A DNA stretch of 64,000 bases. It comes from an uncultured Desulfobulbus sp. (lineage in GTDB: Bacteria; Desulfobacterota; Desulfobulbia; Desulfobulbales; Desulfobulbaceae). Both the position numbers and the translations under genes were made by a program. A model generated the notes under the pieces. It was not told the DNA's origin. It did not search any database and worked only from the letters and a program-made list of their open reading frames with translations. Location of the stretch: positions 3,617,001-3,681,000 of the forward strand of contig NZ_OY760916.1 of assembly GCF_963664075.1 (NCBI RefSeq), given 5' to 3'. This document shows positions 19,479-29,248 of the stretch, piece after piece (positions within the stretch are counted from its first letter, which is position 1; the number at the start of each line of letters is the position of its first letter).

Positions 19479-20354
19479 TCACTTATCGTCTTTGAGGAGC
19501 GGATGCCCCATCTCGGCTCGCTGTTCAACGTAGCGCTGGGCTACCTGCCGAGCAATTTGACGAATTCTTCCTATGTAGCGGGTCCGCTCGGCCACTGAAA
19601 TTGCCTTACGCGCATCCAGCAGGTTAAAGGTGTGCGAACACTTGAGGCAATAATCGTAGCCAGGGAGAATAAGTCCCTTCTCCACCAGCTTCAACGCTTC
19701 ACGCTCATAGTTGTCAAAGGCCTCGGTCAGGTCGCCCACATTGGCCTCTTCAAAGTTAAAGGCCGAGAACTCTTTTTCCGCCTGATGAAAGATCTCCCCA
19801 TAGGTAACATGCTCGTTCCAAGCTATGTCGTAGACCGAGTCCACTTTCTGCAGGTACATGGCGATACGCTCAAGCCCGTAGGTGATCTCAACGGTGATCG
19901 GTTTGAGATCGACGGATCCCGCCTGCTGAAAGTAAGTGAACTGGGTGATCTCCATGCCATCGAGCCAGACCTCCCAGCCAAGGCCCCAGGCCCCCAGCGT
20001 GGGAGATTCCCAGTCGTCCTCGACAAAGCGGATATCATGCTCCAGGAGATTGAGGCCGAAACGTTCCAGGCTCTCCAGATACATTGCCTGCACATCTTTG
20101 GGTGAGGGTTTAATCACCACCTGGTACTGATAGTAATGTTGCAGACGGTTGGGATTTTCACCATAGCGCCCGTCGGTGGGACGGCGTGAAGGCTGGACAT
20201 AGGCCGCTTTCCACGGCTCAGGGCCCAATGCACGCAGCAGGGTCGCGGGATGAAAGGTGCCGGCACCGACTTCCATATCATAGGGTTGCATGACAACACA
20301 CCCTGCGGATGCCCAATAGCTGTTCAAAGTGGCAATGATGTCCTGAAAATACAT
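19479..20354 (-). CDS. glyQ: Glycine-tRNA ligase alpha subunit
   Basis: 291 residues, close to E. coli GlyQ (303). The class II synthetase core is plain: [36 protein letters not shown] and [13 protein letters not shown]. It forms the alpha2beta2 enzyme with GlyS to charge tRNA-Gly. The ATG at [14 protein letters not shown] matches family starts; a 19-codon longer frame has atypical sequence. Unusually, glyS does not follow: an intrinsic terminator lies about 90 nt downstream and no beta-subunit sequence is in the window. Confidence 0.96.
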   Translation of the reverse strand: MYFQDIIATLNSYWASAGCVVMQPYDMEVGAGTFHPATLLRALGPEPWKAAYVQPSRRPTDGRYGENPNRLQHYYQYQVVIKPSPKDVQAMYLESLERFGLNLLEHDIRFVEDDWESPTLGAWGLGWEVWLDGMEITQFTYFQQAGSVDLKPITVEITYGLERIAMYLQKVDSVYDIAWNEHVTYGEIFHQAEKEFSAFNFEEANVGDLTEAFDNYEREALKLVEKGLILPGYDYCLKCSHTFNLLDARKAISVAERTRYIGRIRQIARQVAQRYVEQRAEMGHPLLKDDK

Positions 20355-20537
20355 GGCGAAATCTTTGAGGTATTGAGAGTTGCTTGAACACCGCGCTCCC
20401 AGCGACTGCAATCAGCTCTTGAGAAGGCTGCGCATAGCTGGGCAAGAGGCAATTATTCAAGGCTCCCTTGATTGTTAACAGATAGTGGCTACAAGTATGC
20501 GGCAATCTACCATAGGCGCAAGCCATGGTAAACGAAA

Positions 20538-20758
20538 TTCCTGAATCCATGACGGCGGGTGGGCACTGAACACGCATCTTTTTAATGCCACGAAGTTTAT
20601 AAACAAATTCATGTATTGTTCAGTTTCACCCGCCGCCCTTAAGGCCCTTCAGCAGCGCGCCACCTTCATTGCCCGCAACCTACCGATAAAGTTTACTTTA
20701 ATCGGCAGGTTGCTGACAACAAAACTGACGCACTGCTGAACGCTCACGGATTCAGGAA
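20538..20758. repeat. 221-bp nested palindromic element
   Basis: Ends are a perfect 11-bp inverted repeat TTCCTGAATCC/GGATTCAGGAA. Inside are two arms. The left arm pairs CGGCGGGTG (20553) with CACCCGCCG (20627), with TGAACA/TGTTCA nested within. The right arm pairs TTCAGCAG (20648) with CTGCTGAA (20733), enclosing GCAACCT-CCGAT / ATCGG-AGGTTGC (20675-20713). It would fold as a branched three-way structure. It lies between the divergent glyQ and uvrA genes and carries no ORF. Confidence 0.75.
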
Positions 20759-20884
20759 AATTGTCCATAAGGGCGTTCAAGTTGCTGGCTCAGGGTATCT
20801 GGGGCTTACATTGTCAATGCTTGGCGCCGCTGAAAAATAAAGAGGCGTGCACCTTCCACGCCTGCGCACACGTCAGTACACTCC

Positions 20885-23725
20885 ATGGAACCGCAACACC
20901 TTCGCATTCGCGGCGCGCGCATGCACAACCTGAAAAATATTTCAGTGGACCTGCCGCGCAACAAACTGATTGTTTTCACAGGTCTCTCCGGCTCCGGCAA
21001 GTCCACCCTCGCCTTTGACACCCTCTATGCCGAGGGGCAGCGTCGCTACGTCGAGTCACTCTCCACCTATGCCCGTCAGTTTCTGGGACAGATGAATAAA
21101 CCCGACGTCGACCTCCTGGAAGGTCTCTCACCTGCGGTCTCCATCGAGCAGAAAACCACCAGCCGCAACCCCCGTTCCACAGTGGGCACGGTCACCGAAA
21201 TCTACGATCACCTGCGCCTGCTTTTTGCCCGCGCTGGCCAGCCCCATTGCCCGGAATGCGGCCAGCCCATTCGCTCCCAGTCGATTCACGATATGATCGA
21301 GACGATTCTCGCTCGCCCCGAGGGAGAGAAAATGATCCTGCTGGCCCCCCTGGTCACACAGAAAAAGGGGCAGCACGAGCAGGTTTTTCAACGGTTACGC
21401 AAGGAAGGTTTCGTCCGCGTTCGGGTGGACGGCGAGGTTCGCCAACTCAGCGAGGAGATCAGCCTAGAGAAGAACAAGCACCATTTCATCGAGGCAGTGG
21501 TCGACCGCCTGGTGATCAAACCCTCCATCCGCAGACGGCTCGATGAATCGGTCTCAACTGCGGTAGCGCTCGGCGGTGGCACCATGCTGGCCCACTTCCC
21601 TGACAGCGGTGAAGAGGTCCTTTTCAGTGAGTCCGCCGCCTGTCACCAGTGCGGCATCTCCCTGCCTGAACTCTCGACCCAGCTGTTTTCTTTTAACAAC
21701 CCGCAAGGAGCCTGTCCGGTCTGCAGTGGCCTGGGCATCAACCAGTTCATTGACGAGGAGCTGATCGTCCCTGATGATTCACTCTCCTTACTTGAGGGAG
21801 CCATTGTCCCCTGGACCCGGCGTCGGCTCTCCACCCAGGCAGATAATTGGATCGAGGCCTTTGCTCGCCACTATCGCTTTGACCCGGCCACTCCTTTTGC
21901 CGACCTCCCGGCTAAGGTCAAGAAAGGACTGCTTCACGGAACCGGCAAAACCAAGCTGGAGTTCATCCATACCCGGGGCAAACGAAGTCTGGTTTCCAAC
22001 CTGGCCTTTGAAGGGGTCGTGCCACGGCTCAATCGTCTCTTTCGTGAGACCAGTTCTTCGCGCATGCGCGAGGAGATCGAAGGGTTCATGACGGAACAGG
22101 GCTGCCCGGCCTGCCACGGAGCCCGGCTCAAACCCGAGGCCCTGGCTGTGCGCGTGGGGCAATGGTCAATTATTGACCTCTGCCGCATGGCCATTGAGCA
22201 GTTAATCAGCGAGATGGAGACGATCAGCTTTGAAAAACGCCAGGGGATTATTGCCGCCCCCATTCTCAAAGAAATCCGCGAACGGCTCTTTTTTCTCCAT
22301 GGCGTTGGCCTGGGCTACCTTTCCCTGGACCGCCGCGCCGGAACGCTTTCCGGTGGAGAGGCCCAGCGCATCCGACTGGCCTCACAAATCGGTTCGGGCC
22401 TGGCGGGTGTTCTCTATATTCTCGATGAACCCTCCATCGGCCTGCATCAACGTGATAACAACAAGCTGATCAAGACCCTGATCACCCTGCGTGATCTCGG
22501 CAATACAGTCATCGTGGTCGAGCACGACTCTGATACCATTGCCAGCGCCGACCATGTGCTTGATATCGGCCCAGGGGCTGGCGTGCATGGTGGCGAGATT
22601 CTTTACTCCGGACCAGTCCCAGGTCTGCTGGATTGTGAGGAATCGCAAACCGGCGGCTATCTCTCCGGGCGGCTCAAGATCGAGGTGCCCCAAAAACGCC
22701 GTCCCCAACAGATCAAAATAGGCCGCTGCATCGAGGTGGTCGGAGCGACCATCAACAACCTACAGAATCTGAGGGTTCAGTTTCCTTTGGGCGTCATGAC
22801 CTGCGTCACCGGTGTTTCTGGCTCTGGAAAGAGTTCGCTGGTCATCGAGACCCTATTCAATGAGGCCCAACGTTCCTTCACCGACCGCAAAGGCTACCTG
22901 CGTGGACCTCAGTTGCTCAAAGGCCTAGACCTGCTCGACAAGGTGATTGATATCGACCAGAGCCCCATCGGTCGTACGCCGCGCTCCAATCCGGCGACGT
23001 ATACCGGTGTGATGACACCGATTCGCGAGTTGCTGGCCCGTCTGCCCGAATCCCGGGCCAGGGGCTACCAGCCCGGACGTTTCAGCTTCAACCTCAAGGG
23101 CGGCCGTTGCGAGACCTGCGAGGGAGATGGAGTGCTCCGCATTGCCATGCATTTTCTCCCAGATATCTACGTCACCTGTGAACGCTGCCAGGGGAAACGC
23201 TACAACGAGGAAACCCTGGAAATTGAGTACAAGGGCAAAAACATTGCCGATATTCTCCAGATGACCGTGGAAGAGGCCCTGGACTTCTTCCAAAACGTCC
23301 CCCCCATTGCCGGACGACTCCAGACTATTGTCGATGTAGGTTTAGGCTATCTCAGCCTGGGACAGAGCTCCGTAACCCTCTCCGGCGGTGAGGCTCAGCG
23401 GGTCAAACTTGCCAAAGAGTTGAGCCGACGCTCCACCGGCAAGACCCTCTATATTCTCGATGAACCCACCACCGGCCTCCACCCGGCAGATATTCAGCAC
23501 CTGTTGCAGGTGCTCAGTCGCCTGGTGGACAGTGGCAATACGGTGGTGGTGATCGAACACAACCTGGATGTGATCAAGACTGCAGACTGGGTCATCGATA
23601 TTGGACCTGAGGGTGGCAGCGGCGGTGGCCAGGTCATTGCTGCGGGTACTCCAGAGGACATTGCCAAGGAATCCAAATCTTACACCGGCATGTTTCTTAA
23701 GCAGTTTTTAAACGGAACCTCGTGA
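20885..23725 (+). CDS. uvrA: Excinuclease ABC subunit A
   Basis: 946 residues, the normal length. Two ABC-type ATPase halves: the first Walker [21 protein letters not shown] near residue 32, the second [11 protein letters not shown]; two signature motifs [12 protein letters not shown] and [12 protein letters not shown]; and zinc-binding Cys pairs CHQCG..CPVC and CETC..CERC. It recognises bulky DNA lesions with UvrB in nucleotide excision repair. It is monocistronic and diverges from glyQ. No LexA-type box was identified with confidence in the upstream 130 bp. Confidence 0.98.
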   Translation: MEPQHLRIRGARMHNLKNISVDLPRNKLIVFTGLSGSGKSTLAFDTLYAEGQRRYVESLSTYARQFLGQMNKPDVDLLEGLSPAVSIEQKTTSRNPRSTVGTVTEIYDHLRLLFARAGQPHCPECGQPIRSQSIHDMIETILARPEGEKMILLAPLVTQKKGQHEQVFQRLRKEGFVRVRVDGEVRQLSEEISLEKNKHHFIEAVVDRLVIKPSIRRRLDESVSTAVALGGGTMLAHFPDSGEEVLFSESAACHQCGISLPELSTQLFSFNNPQGACPVCSGLGINQFIDEELIVPDDSLSLLEGAIVPWTRRRLSTQADNWIEAFARHYRFDPATPFADLPAKVKKGLLHGTGKTKLEFIHTRGKRSLVSNLAFEGVVPRLNRLFRETSSSRMREEIEGFMTEQGCPACHGARLKPEALAVRVGQWSIIDLCRMAIEQLISEMETISFEKRQGIIAAPILKEIRERLFFLHGVGLGYLSLDRRAGTLSGGEAQRIRLASQIGSGLAGVLYILDEPSIGLHQRDNNKLIKTLITLRDLGNTVIVVEHDSDTIASADHVLDIGPGAGVHGGEILYSGPVPGLLDCEESQTGGYLSGRLKIEVPQKRRPQQIKIGRCIEVVGATINNLQNLRVQFPLGVMTCVTGVSGSGKSSLVIETLFNEAQRSFTDRKGYLRGPQLLKGLDLLDKVIDIDQSPIGRTPRSNPATYTGVMTPIRELLARLPESRARGYQPGRFSFNLKGGRCETCEGDGVLRIAMHFLPDIYVTCERCQGKRYNEETLEIEYKGKNIADILQMTVEEALDFFQNVPPIAGRLQTIVDVGLGYLSLGQSSVTLSGGEAQRVKLAKELSRRSTGKTLYILDEPTTGLHPADIQHLLQVLSRLVDSGNTVVVIEHNLDVIKTADWVIDIGPEGGSGGGQVIAAGTPEDIAKESKSYTGMFLKQFLNGTS

Positions 23726-23963
23726 ATCCATGATGGGAGTGAATGATTTGCGCCAGCATGCGGCTGAGAGAAAAGCAATAATTCAAGACTTCTTTGAACG
23801 CGATTTTTCCTTGTCCTGTGCTGGCTGAGCCGTTACTCTTGCCACGCAAGAAAAAATCTATGTGCGTTCTCTTTACGCATCCTTCCTCGACGAATACAAA
23901 CAGTAACCCCGCTGGCAACAATCCTTTGCCAGCTTTCATTGACTACGACAACAAGGACTCAAC

Positions 23964-24425
23964 ATGGCAGACCAGACCGAGCAACAGAATATCCCGATTT
24001 TTCGTATGCAGAAGATGTACATCAAGGACTTCTCTTTTGAGAGCCCTGGGGCTCCCAAGGTATTCCTGAATAAAGGTCAAAACCCCAAAGTAGACTTCAA
24101 TCTTCAGCTGAAAAACCAAAAGCTCGATGATGATCACAGCGAAGTTTCCATTGCTATTACTGCCAAAGTTCTGGATAACAACAACGAGGATCAGGTAATG
24201 TTCATCGTTGAAATCGAGCACGCAGCTGTCTTCATGATGAAAAACATTCCAGAAGAACATCACGAGCGCGTATTGTCTGTAGACTGCCCGTTGATGCTGT
24301 TTCCCTTCACCCGCCAGATCGTCTGTCAGGCAGCTGTTGACGGTGGTTTCATGCCGTTTCTGATGGAGCCGATCAACTTCGTTGCCCTCTACGACAACGC
24401 CAAGAATCAGAAGCAGGACGCCTGA
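23964..24425 (+). CDS. secB: Protein-export chaperone SecB
   Basis: 153 residues. The N-terminal segment FRMQKMYIKDFSFESPGAP and the LFPFTRQIVCQAAVDGGFMPFLMEPINFVALY block are diagnostic of SecB. The tetramer keeps presecretory proteins unfolded and delivers them to SecA, consistent with an outer-membrane-bearing cell. It is a single gene 238 bp after uvrA and is closed by a strong hairpin terminator shared with fabB. Confidence 0.96.
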   Translation: MADQTEQQNIPIFRMQKMYIKDFSFESPGAPKVFLNKGQNPKVDFNLQLKNQKLDDDHSEVSIAITAKVLDNNNEDQVMFIVEIEHAAVFMMKNIPEEHHERVLSVDCPLMLFPFTRQIVCQAAVDGGFMPFLMEPINFVALYDNAKNQKQDA

Positions 24426-24456
24426 TAGTCTCCTTCCAGGTAAGGTTGAACAGTAT

Positions 24457-24503
24457 AAAAAAAGCGGTGCCCAGGTTCAACAACCTGAGCGCCGCTTTTC
24501 TCT
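24457..24503. terminator. Bidirectional terminator between secB and fabB
   Basis: Stem AAAGCGG-GC-CAGGTT / AACCTG-GC-CCGCTTT with a 4-nt loop. T7 follows on the minus strand (for fabB) and a T-rich tract follows on the plus strand (for secB). Confidence 0.9.
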
Positions 24504-24546
24504 TTACAGAAAGAAGAAAACATCCCTCCCTAAGTTTCAGAGACTT

Positions 24547-25758
24547 CTATTCCACCTTTCGAAAAATCAGACAGGCATTGGTCCCACCAAAGCCGTAGCT
24601 GTTACTCATCACCGTGGTGAGCCCTGCATCACGATTCTCTGTAACGATATGCATACCTTCAGCTTCGGGATCCATCTCTTCGATGTTGGACGTACCGGCA
24701 ATGAAGTTGTGGTTGAGCATCAACAGACTGTAGATGGCCTCATGGACCCCGGCGGCTCCCAGGCTATGACCGGAGAGGGACTTGGTGGAGCTAATGGGAG
24801 GATTGGCCTCGCCAAAAACCTCACGGATGGCCCGCAACTCGACCAGATCACCAATGGGTGTGGAGGTGCCGTGGGCATTAATGTAATCGATCTTGTCTCC
24901 TGCTGTGGCAAGTGCCATCTGAATACAGCGCACCGCCCCCTCACCTGAAGGCTGAACCATCTCGGCACCATCGGCAGTGGCACCATAGCCGACCACCTCG
25001 CCATAGATTGTTGCCCCACGCTTTTTCGCCCGCTCATACTCCTCAAGCACGACAATACCGCCGCCATTGGCCACGACAAAACCATCACGGTTGCGATCAT
25101 AGGGGCGAGACGCTCGCTCCGGGGTCTTGTTATACTTGGTGGAGAGAGCACCCATGGAGTCAAACATGGCGGTCTGGGTCCAGTGCTCCTCGTCTGAGCC
25201 ACCAGCAAAGACAATATCCTGTTTTCCCAGCTGGATCTGCTCCATGGCCGCACCGATACAGTGCGAGCCAGTGGCACAGGCTGAGGAGATGGAGTAGCAG
25301 ACACCTTTGATCCCGTGGGTGGAGGTGAGGCAGGCGGAAACCGTGCTCGACATGGTTCGTGGTACCATGAAGGGACTCAGCCGCTTGAGCCCTTTTTTTC
25401 GCATGACATCAGCCGTGGCAACCACATTTTCCGCCGAGGTCCCCCCTGAACCAATAATCAGCCCGGTCCGAGGAGTTGACACTTCATGCACCTTTAATCC
25501 GGCATCGACCACCGCCTGAGAAAGGGCTATGGAGGCGTAGGCTGCTGCATTCCCCATGAAACGCAGGTTTTTCTTGTCCAAATGATCTTTAATGTCAATC
25601 CGGGTAAAACTGCCGATCTGAGCACGCAGGCCAATCTCCTGATAGTACTCGTGAAAACGAGCCCCTGAACGCCCTTCCTGCAGGGACTGCAACACCTCAG
25701 AGGTGCTATCTCCCAGCGGCGAGACAATACCCATCCCTGTAATAACTACTCGTCGCAT
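24547..25758 (-). CDS. fabB: Beta-ketoacyl-ACP synthase I
   Basis: 403 residues of the condensing-enzyme fold with Cys161 in SSACATGSH and the two catalytic His regions [11 protein letters not shown] and [11 protein letters not shown]. The wording ([15 protein letters not shown] segment, [37 protein letters not shown]) matches E. coli FabB much more closely than FabF. FabB elongates acyl-ACP and is needed for unsaturated fatty acids; no fabA is adjacent in this window. It follows the SDR gene by 12 bp on the same strand, suggesting an operon. Confidence 0.92.
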   Translation of the reverse strand: MRRVVITGMGIVSPLGDSTSEVLQSLQEGRSGARFHEYYQEIGLRAQIGSFTRIDIKDHLDKKNLRFMGNAAAYASIALSQAVVDAGLKVHEVSTPRTGLIIGSGGTSAENVVATADVMRKKGLKRLSPFMVPRTMSSTVSACLTSTHGIKGVCYSISSACATGSHCIGAAMEQIQLGKQDIVFAGGSDEEHWTQTAMFDSMGALSTKYNKTPERASRPYDRNRDGFVVANGGGIVVLEEYERAKKRGATIYGEVVGYGATADGAEMVQPSGEGAVRCIQMALATAGDKIDYINAHGTSTPIGDLVELRAIREVFGEANPPISSTKSLSGHSLGAAGVHEAIYSLLMLNHNFIAGTSNIEEMDPEAEGMHIVTENRDAGLTTVMSNSYGFGGTNACLIFRKVE

Positions 25759-25770
25759 TGGCTCGGTTCC

Positions 25771-26529
25771 TTACTCGTCTCGATGAATGGCCAGGGGACC
25801 GCAGCTTTGGCAGACCGGCATGACCTCTACAGTGTTTATGTTTACGTGCGGTGGCACACTGGTCACCCAATGGACAATCTCAGCGATATCCACAGGCCTG
25901 AGCGGTTCGGTGCCCTTATAAACCGCGTCCGCCTTCTGCTGGTCGCCATGAAAACGAACCACGGAGAACTCACTCTCGGCCAGACCGGGCTCGATATTGG
26001 TCACCCGGACCTTGGTATGATTCAGGTCAGTCAACAGGTTCCGGGAAAACTGTTTAACAAAGGCCTTCGTCGCACCATAGACGTTACCGCCTGGATAGGG
26101 GTAGTTTCCGGCGACAGAACCCATATTGATGATATGCCCCTGATTGCGCTCGACCATATGCGGCAGAACGCAGCGGGTCAGGTAGCAGAGCCCTTTGACA
26201 TTGGTATCGATCATGGTCTCCCAGTCGGCAATATCGGTTTTGTCCGCCCCTGCCAGCCCAAGGGCCAGCCCGGCATTATTGACCAGAACATCTATATCTT
26301 GAAAAGCTTCAGGCAGGTCAGCCACCATGGCTTCAACCGCCTTGAAATCACGCACGTCAAGCTCAGCTATATGGACCGGCACCGTTGCACCCAACTTCTG
26401 CTGCAACGCCTGCAAACGGTCGGTTCTTCGGCCGGTGAGAATCATTTGCCAGCCTTCAGCGGCAAAACGTTCGGCGCAGGCCAGACCAAATCCGGAGGTA
26501 GCTCCGGTAATACAAATAGTTTTCTGCAT
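25771..26529 (-). CDS. Short-chain dehydrogenase/reductase, YdfG-like
   Basis: 252 residues with the classical SDR features: the nucleotide loop TGATSGFG, an Arg pair TGRRTDR favouring NADP(H), NNAG, the catalytic Ser in NMGSVAG and the YxxxK motif YGATK. It is closest in wording to the YdfG group of 3-hydroxy acid / allo-threonine dehydrogenases (about 248 residues). Being 12 bp upstream of fabB suggests co-expression, so a role as a ketoacyl or hydroxyacyl reductase is possible but unproven. Confidence 0.85.
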   Translation of the reverse strand: MQKTICITGATSGFGLACAERFAAEGWQMILTGRRTDRLQALQQKLGATVPVHIAELDVRDFKAVEAMVADLPEAFQDIDVLVNNAGLALGLAGADKTDIADWETMIDTNVKGLCYLTRCVLPHMVERNQGHIINMGSVAGNYPYPGGNVYGATKAFVKQFSRNLLTDLNHTKVRVTNIEPGLAESEFSVVRFHGDQQKADAVYKGTEPLRPVDIAEIVHWVTSVPPHVNINTVEVMPVCQSCGPLAIHRDE

Positions 26530-26554
26530 AGTTCTCTCCTTATAGTCACCTAAA

Positions 26555-26604
26555 GGAAACAGGTTTCCCTATAAATAACAACAAATTTCCAGGATGACCT
26601 GGAA
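26555..26604. promoter_or_regulatory. Two palindromes in divergent SDR/ferritin promoter region
   Basis: GGAAAC-AG-GTTTCC (26555-26568) and TTCCAGG-ATGA-CCTGGAA (26587-26604) are perfect inverted repeats 18 bp apart between the divergent genes. They look like operator sites. A possible ferritin promoter is TTGTGC, 17 bp, CGAATA just downstream. They do not match a Fur box. Confidence 0.45.
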
Positions 26605-26687
26605 TTCGTCATGGTTGTGCTTATAGTCGTTTCATTGCGAATACATCCTGTTAATTTACCAACAGACACGTCCCATGGAGAACAAGA

Positions 26688-27200
26688 ATGATGAAGAAAA
26701 AGATGCTCAAAGCCCTGAACGAACAGATCAATGCAGAAATGTTTTCATCCTACCTCTACCTGTCAATGGAATCCTATTTTCAGTCCATTAGCCTCACCGG
26801 TTTCGCAGCCTGGATGCGGGCGCAGGTTCAGGAAGAGATGATGCATGCCATGAAATTTTATGACTTCGTCAATGAGCGTGGTGGCAAGGTTATCCTTGAG
26901 GCCATTGACAAACCCGAATCCACCTGGGATTCGCCCCTGGCGGCCTTTGAGGCAATTCAAAAACACGAAGAGCATGTAACCAGCCTCATCAACGACTTGG
27001 TTGACCTGGCGATCAGCGAGAAAGACCACGCCACCAACAATTTCCTCCAGTGGTTTGTTTCTGAGCAGGTGGAAGAAGAAGCCTCGGTCGGTGAGGTTGT
27101 CGAGAAACTGAAACTGATCAAGGACAACCCCTCTGGATTGTTTATGATGGATGCGGAACTGGGGAAACGCGTATTCACCATGCCCGCTGCGACTGAATAA
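26688..27200 (+). CDS. ftnA: Bacterial non-haem ferritin
   Basis: 170 residues, four-helix ferritin fold of the FtnA type. The ferroxidase ligands are in place: Glu in NEQINAEMFSSYLYL, the Glu-Glu-x-x-His set in VQEEMMHAMKFYDF and later Glu residues in HEEHV and SEQVEEE. There is no haem-binding Met52-type bacterioferritin sequence. It oxidises and stores iron in a 24-mer shell. Expression may involve the palindromes upstream; the HEAT-repeat gene begins 21 bp downstream, which could place ferritin at the head of that operon. Confidence 0.95.
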   Translation: MMKKKMLKALNEQINAEMFSSYLYLSMESYFQSISLTGFAAWMRAQVQEEMMHAMKFYDFVNERGGKVILEAIDKPESTWDSPLAAFEAIQKHEEHVTSLINDLVDLAISEKDHATNNFLQWFVSEQVEEEASVGEVVEKLKLIKDNPSGLFMMDAELGKRVFTMPAATE

Positions 27201-27221
27201 GAACACTCTTCTCTGATTATC

Positions 27222-27923
27222 GTGAGTAGCCGCACAACGAAAAAAAAGGTCCTGGCCCTGTTTCAAGGTCAGGACCTTGACCAGATTCTGACAGAGCTGG
27301 ACCGCATGCCAGCGAAAGATGCCGTCAATGCCTTGTTTTCTCTGATCTGCCGTGATGAGCTTTCCCTGCGCTGGCGGGCTATCACCTGCATGGGAGCTCA
27401 GGTCGCACGCCTGGCCGAGGAGAATATAGAGGAGGCCCGTATAATGATGCGCCGCTTTCTCTGGAGCCTGAATGACGAGTCCGGTGGTATTGGCTGGGGG
27501 GCTCCTGAGTCCATGGCAGAGGTCATGTGCAATCACCCAGCGCTGGCAGAAGAATATGTACACATGCTCATATCCTACATGCGGGAAGATGGCGACGAAC
27601 CGCATCAGGATGGGAACTATATAGAGCATCCACTGCTCCAGCGCGGCTTGCTCTGGGCTGTGGCTCGACTGGCGGAATATAAACCGGAGCTCCTCTTAAC
27701 GCGAGGTGCGGACACAGATGTGCTTCCCTACCTTGAGTCAAGCGATGCTGAGGTTCGCGGGTTGGCAGCCCTTGCCTGTGGGCGTTTGAAAATTGCAGAG
27801 GCAAAAGATGGCCTTCACCTGCTCTGTCAAGAGACGACCACCATTCCTTTATACCATGAAGGTACGCTCACCCAGGTAAGCCTGAACGAACTGGCACAAG
27901 AGGCATTGGAGGCAATAGGGTAA
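27222..27923 (+). CDS. DVU0298-family HEAT-repeat protein
   Basis: 233 residues, helical throughout, with HEAT/armadillo-like repeats (WRAITCMGAQVARLAEEN, LLWAVARLAEYKPELL, VRGLAALACGRLKIAEAKDGL). It resembles the DVU0298 family found in sulfate-reducing and related bacteria, whose function is not established. It carries the conserved DESGGIGWGAPESMAEVM stretch. The start is GTG without a strong ribosome site. Two bases separate it from the nitrilase-fusion gene, so the two are very likely translated from one message and act together, possibly as a scaffold for that enzyme. Confidence 0.8.
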   Translation: MSSRTTKKKVLALFQGQDLDQILTELDRMPAKDAVNALFSLICRDELSLRWRAITCMGAQVARLAEENIEEARIMMRRFLWSLNDESGGIGWGAPESMAEVMCNHPALAEEYVHMLISYMREDGDEPHQDGNYIEHPLLQRGLLWAVARLAEYKPELLLTRGADTDVLPYLESSDAEVRGLAALACGRLKIAEAKDGLHLLCQETTTIPLYHEGTLTQVSLNELAQEALEAIG

Positions 27924-27925
27924 AC

Positions 27926-29044
27926 ATGCAAGACACCCTTTTTCCAGCAGCAAGCTGCCTCCAATTCTCCATTGTGTCGGGAGAAATTGCGACAAATCTT
28001 CAACGCGTAGAAGACGCCCTGACATCCCAACCGCCTGTCCCGGGAACCCTGGTGGTTCTTCCTGAAATCTGGGCGACCGGCTTTGATTATCCCAACACGG
28101 AGAGACTGGGGCAACGTACGCCGGAGATACTTGCATGGATGCAGGAGCAAAGCCAAAAGGGCGGTTACTTTCTAGCTGGATCCCTGACAAATCTCACTCC
28201 TGATGCGCCCCATCCATTCAACACTCTTTTTCTGGTTGGTCCAGAAGGCGTGCTGGGTTCGGTCTCCAAGCAGCATCTTTTTGGTTTCTGGCAAGAGGAT
28301 CACCATTACGCTCCAGGAAAACCAGCCCCTCTTTTGCACTCGCCCTACGGCGTCATAGGCGGCTTGATCTGTTATGACCTCCGCTTTCCCGAGGTCGCCA
28401 GGCGCCAGGTTTTTGGAGGTGCCCGACTGCTCATTGTCTCCGCCCAATGGCCCCTGAGCCGACTTGATCACTGGCAAACACTCCTGCGGGCGCGCGCCAT
28501 TGAAAACCAGTGTTATATTATAGCCTGTAACGGTTGCGGTACCACCGGAGCCATGGAGCTGGCAGGACACTCCATGATCATTGGCCCCGATGGTCAAATA
28601 CTGGCCCAGGCGGAGCAAGAACCAAAGCTCATAACCGCCCCCCTTGATGCCACAGAGGTGGACCAGCAACGCAGCCGCTTTTTTCCTGCAGGGGAAAGAA
28701 CCTGGACAGGACTGGACAGGGAAAAAATTGTTTCTCTTGACCGGCTGCAGAGCGCGCTTGCACGAATGGGCCGTCACGGCAGCCGCTTTGACCTGGTGAC
28801 GGGGGACTTCACCCGTATTGAAGTTGAACAGGTGGAGCAACTTGAGCGGGCACGCTCTCAGTCAGAGGGGCTGGTGGTCGGCATTTTGGACAATGGCGAT
28901 ACCCCGCCAGGTGCTGCAGATCAGCAAAAACAAGCTCGAATCCTGGCGGCACTGGGCTGCGTGGACTTTGTCGTCTTCTACACGGCAGAGCATCAGCTCC
29001 AGCTGGAACAACTATTCAACCAAACCACGATTACTTTCCTTTGA
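27926..29044 (+). CDS. Nitrilase-type omega-amidase fused to degenerate HldE-like nucleotidyltransferase domain
   Basis: 372 residues. Residues 1-262 are a carbon-nitrogen hydrolase with the triad Glu47 (LPEIW), Lys115 (SKQHLF) and Cys149 (LICYDLRFP), closest to the YafV/Nit2 omega-amidase group that hydrolyses alpha-keto amides. Residues about 264-372 align with the cytidylyltransferase half of HldE/RfaE (KIVSLDRLQSAL..., LERAR, LVVGILDNGD, ILAALGCVDFVVF). In it the catalytic HxGH is replaced by Glu299-Val-Glu-Gln302, so it should be inactive. The tail may bind a ligand or a partner. It sits between the HEAT protein (2-bp gap) and a copper-chaperone-like gene (12-bp gap). Confidence 0.85.
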   Translation: MQDTLFPAASCLQFSIVSGEIATNLQRVEDALTSQPPVPGTLVVLPEIWATGFDYPNTERLGQRTPEILAWMQEQSQKGGYFLAGSLTNLTPDAPHPFNTLFLVGPEGVLGSVSKQHLFGFWQEDHHYAPGKPAPLLHSPYGVIGGLICYDLRFPEVARRQVFGGARLLIVSAQWPLSRLDHWQTLLRARAIENQCYIIACNGCGTTGAMELAGHSMIIGPDGQILAQAEQEPKLITAPLDATEVDQQRSRFFPAGERTWTGLDREKIVSLDRLQSALARMGRHGSRFDLVTGDFTRIEVEQVEQLERARSQSEGLVVGILDNGDTPPGAADQQKQARILAALGCVDFVVFYTAEHQLQLEQLFNQTTITFL

Positions 29045-29056
29045 AGAGGTGCACGT

Positions 29057-29248
29057 ATGGCAACCCTGCGTATCAACGGCATGAAGTGTCAACATTGTCA
29101 AAAAGCAGCCAAGAAAGCACTTGAAGATCTCGGCGCCACCCAGGTCATAATTGACCTCGAAAAAGGTGAAGCCAGTTATGAAGGTGATTTGAGCAAAGAA
29201 GCCATTGGCAAAGCATTGGCAGACAAGGGGTTTGAGCTCGCTCACTAG
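29057..29248 (+). CDS. HMA-domain metallochaperone (CopZ-like)
   Basis: 63 residues, one heavy-metal-associated domain with the metal-binding GMKCQHC motif (CxxC) after the first strand and the beta-alpha-beta-beta-alpha-beta pattern. It likely binds Cu(I) or a similar ion in the cytoplasm. It is the last gene of the operon with the HEAT and nitrilase-fusion genes. Its TAG stop codon is the first three bases of an inserted MITE-like element, so the original C-terminus could have been different; the encoded length is still normal for CopZ. Confidence 0.85.
   Translation: MATLRINGMKCQHCQKAAKKALEDLGATQVIIDLEKGEASYEGDLSKEAIGKALADKGFELAH

Noticed and set aside
18903..19533. Overlapping open frames of about 105 codons on both strands between csp and glyQ
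   Set aside because: One runs through the glyQ terminator and 3' end; none has protein-like conservation features or a ribosome site.
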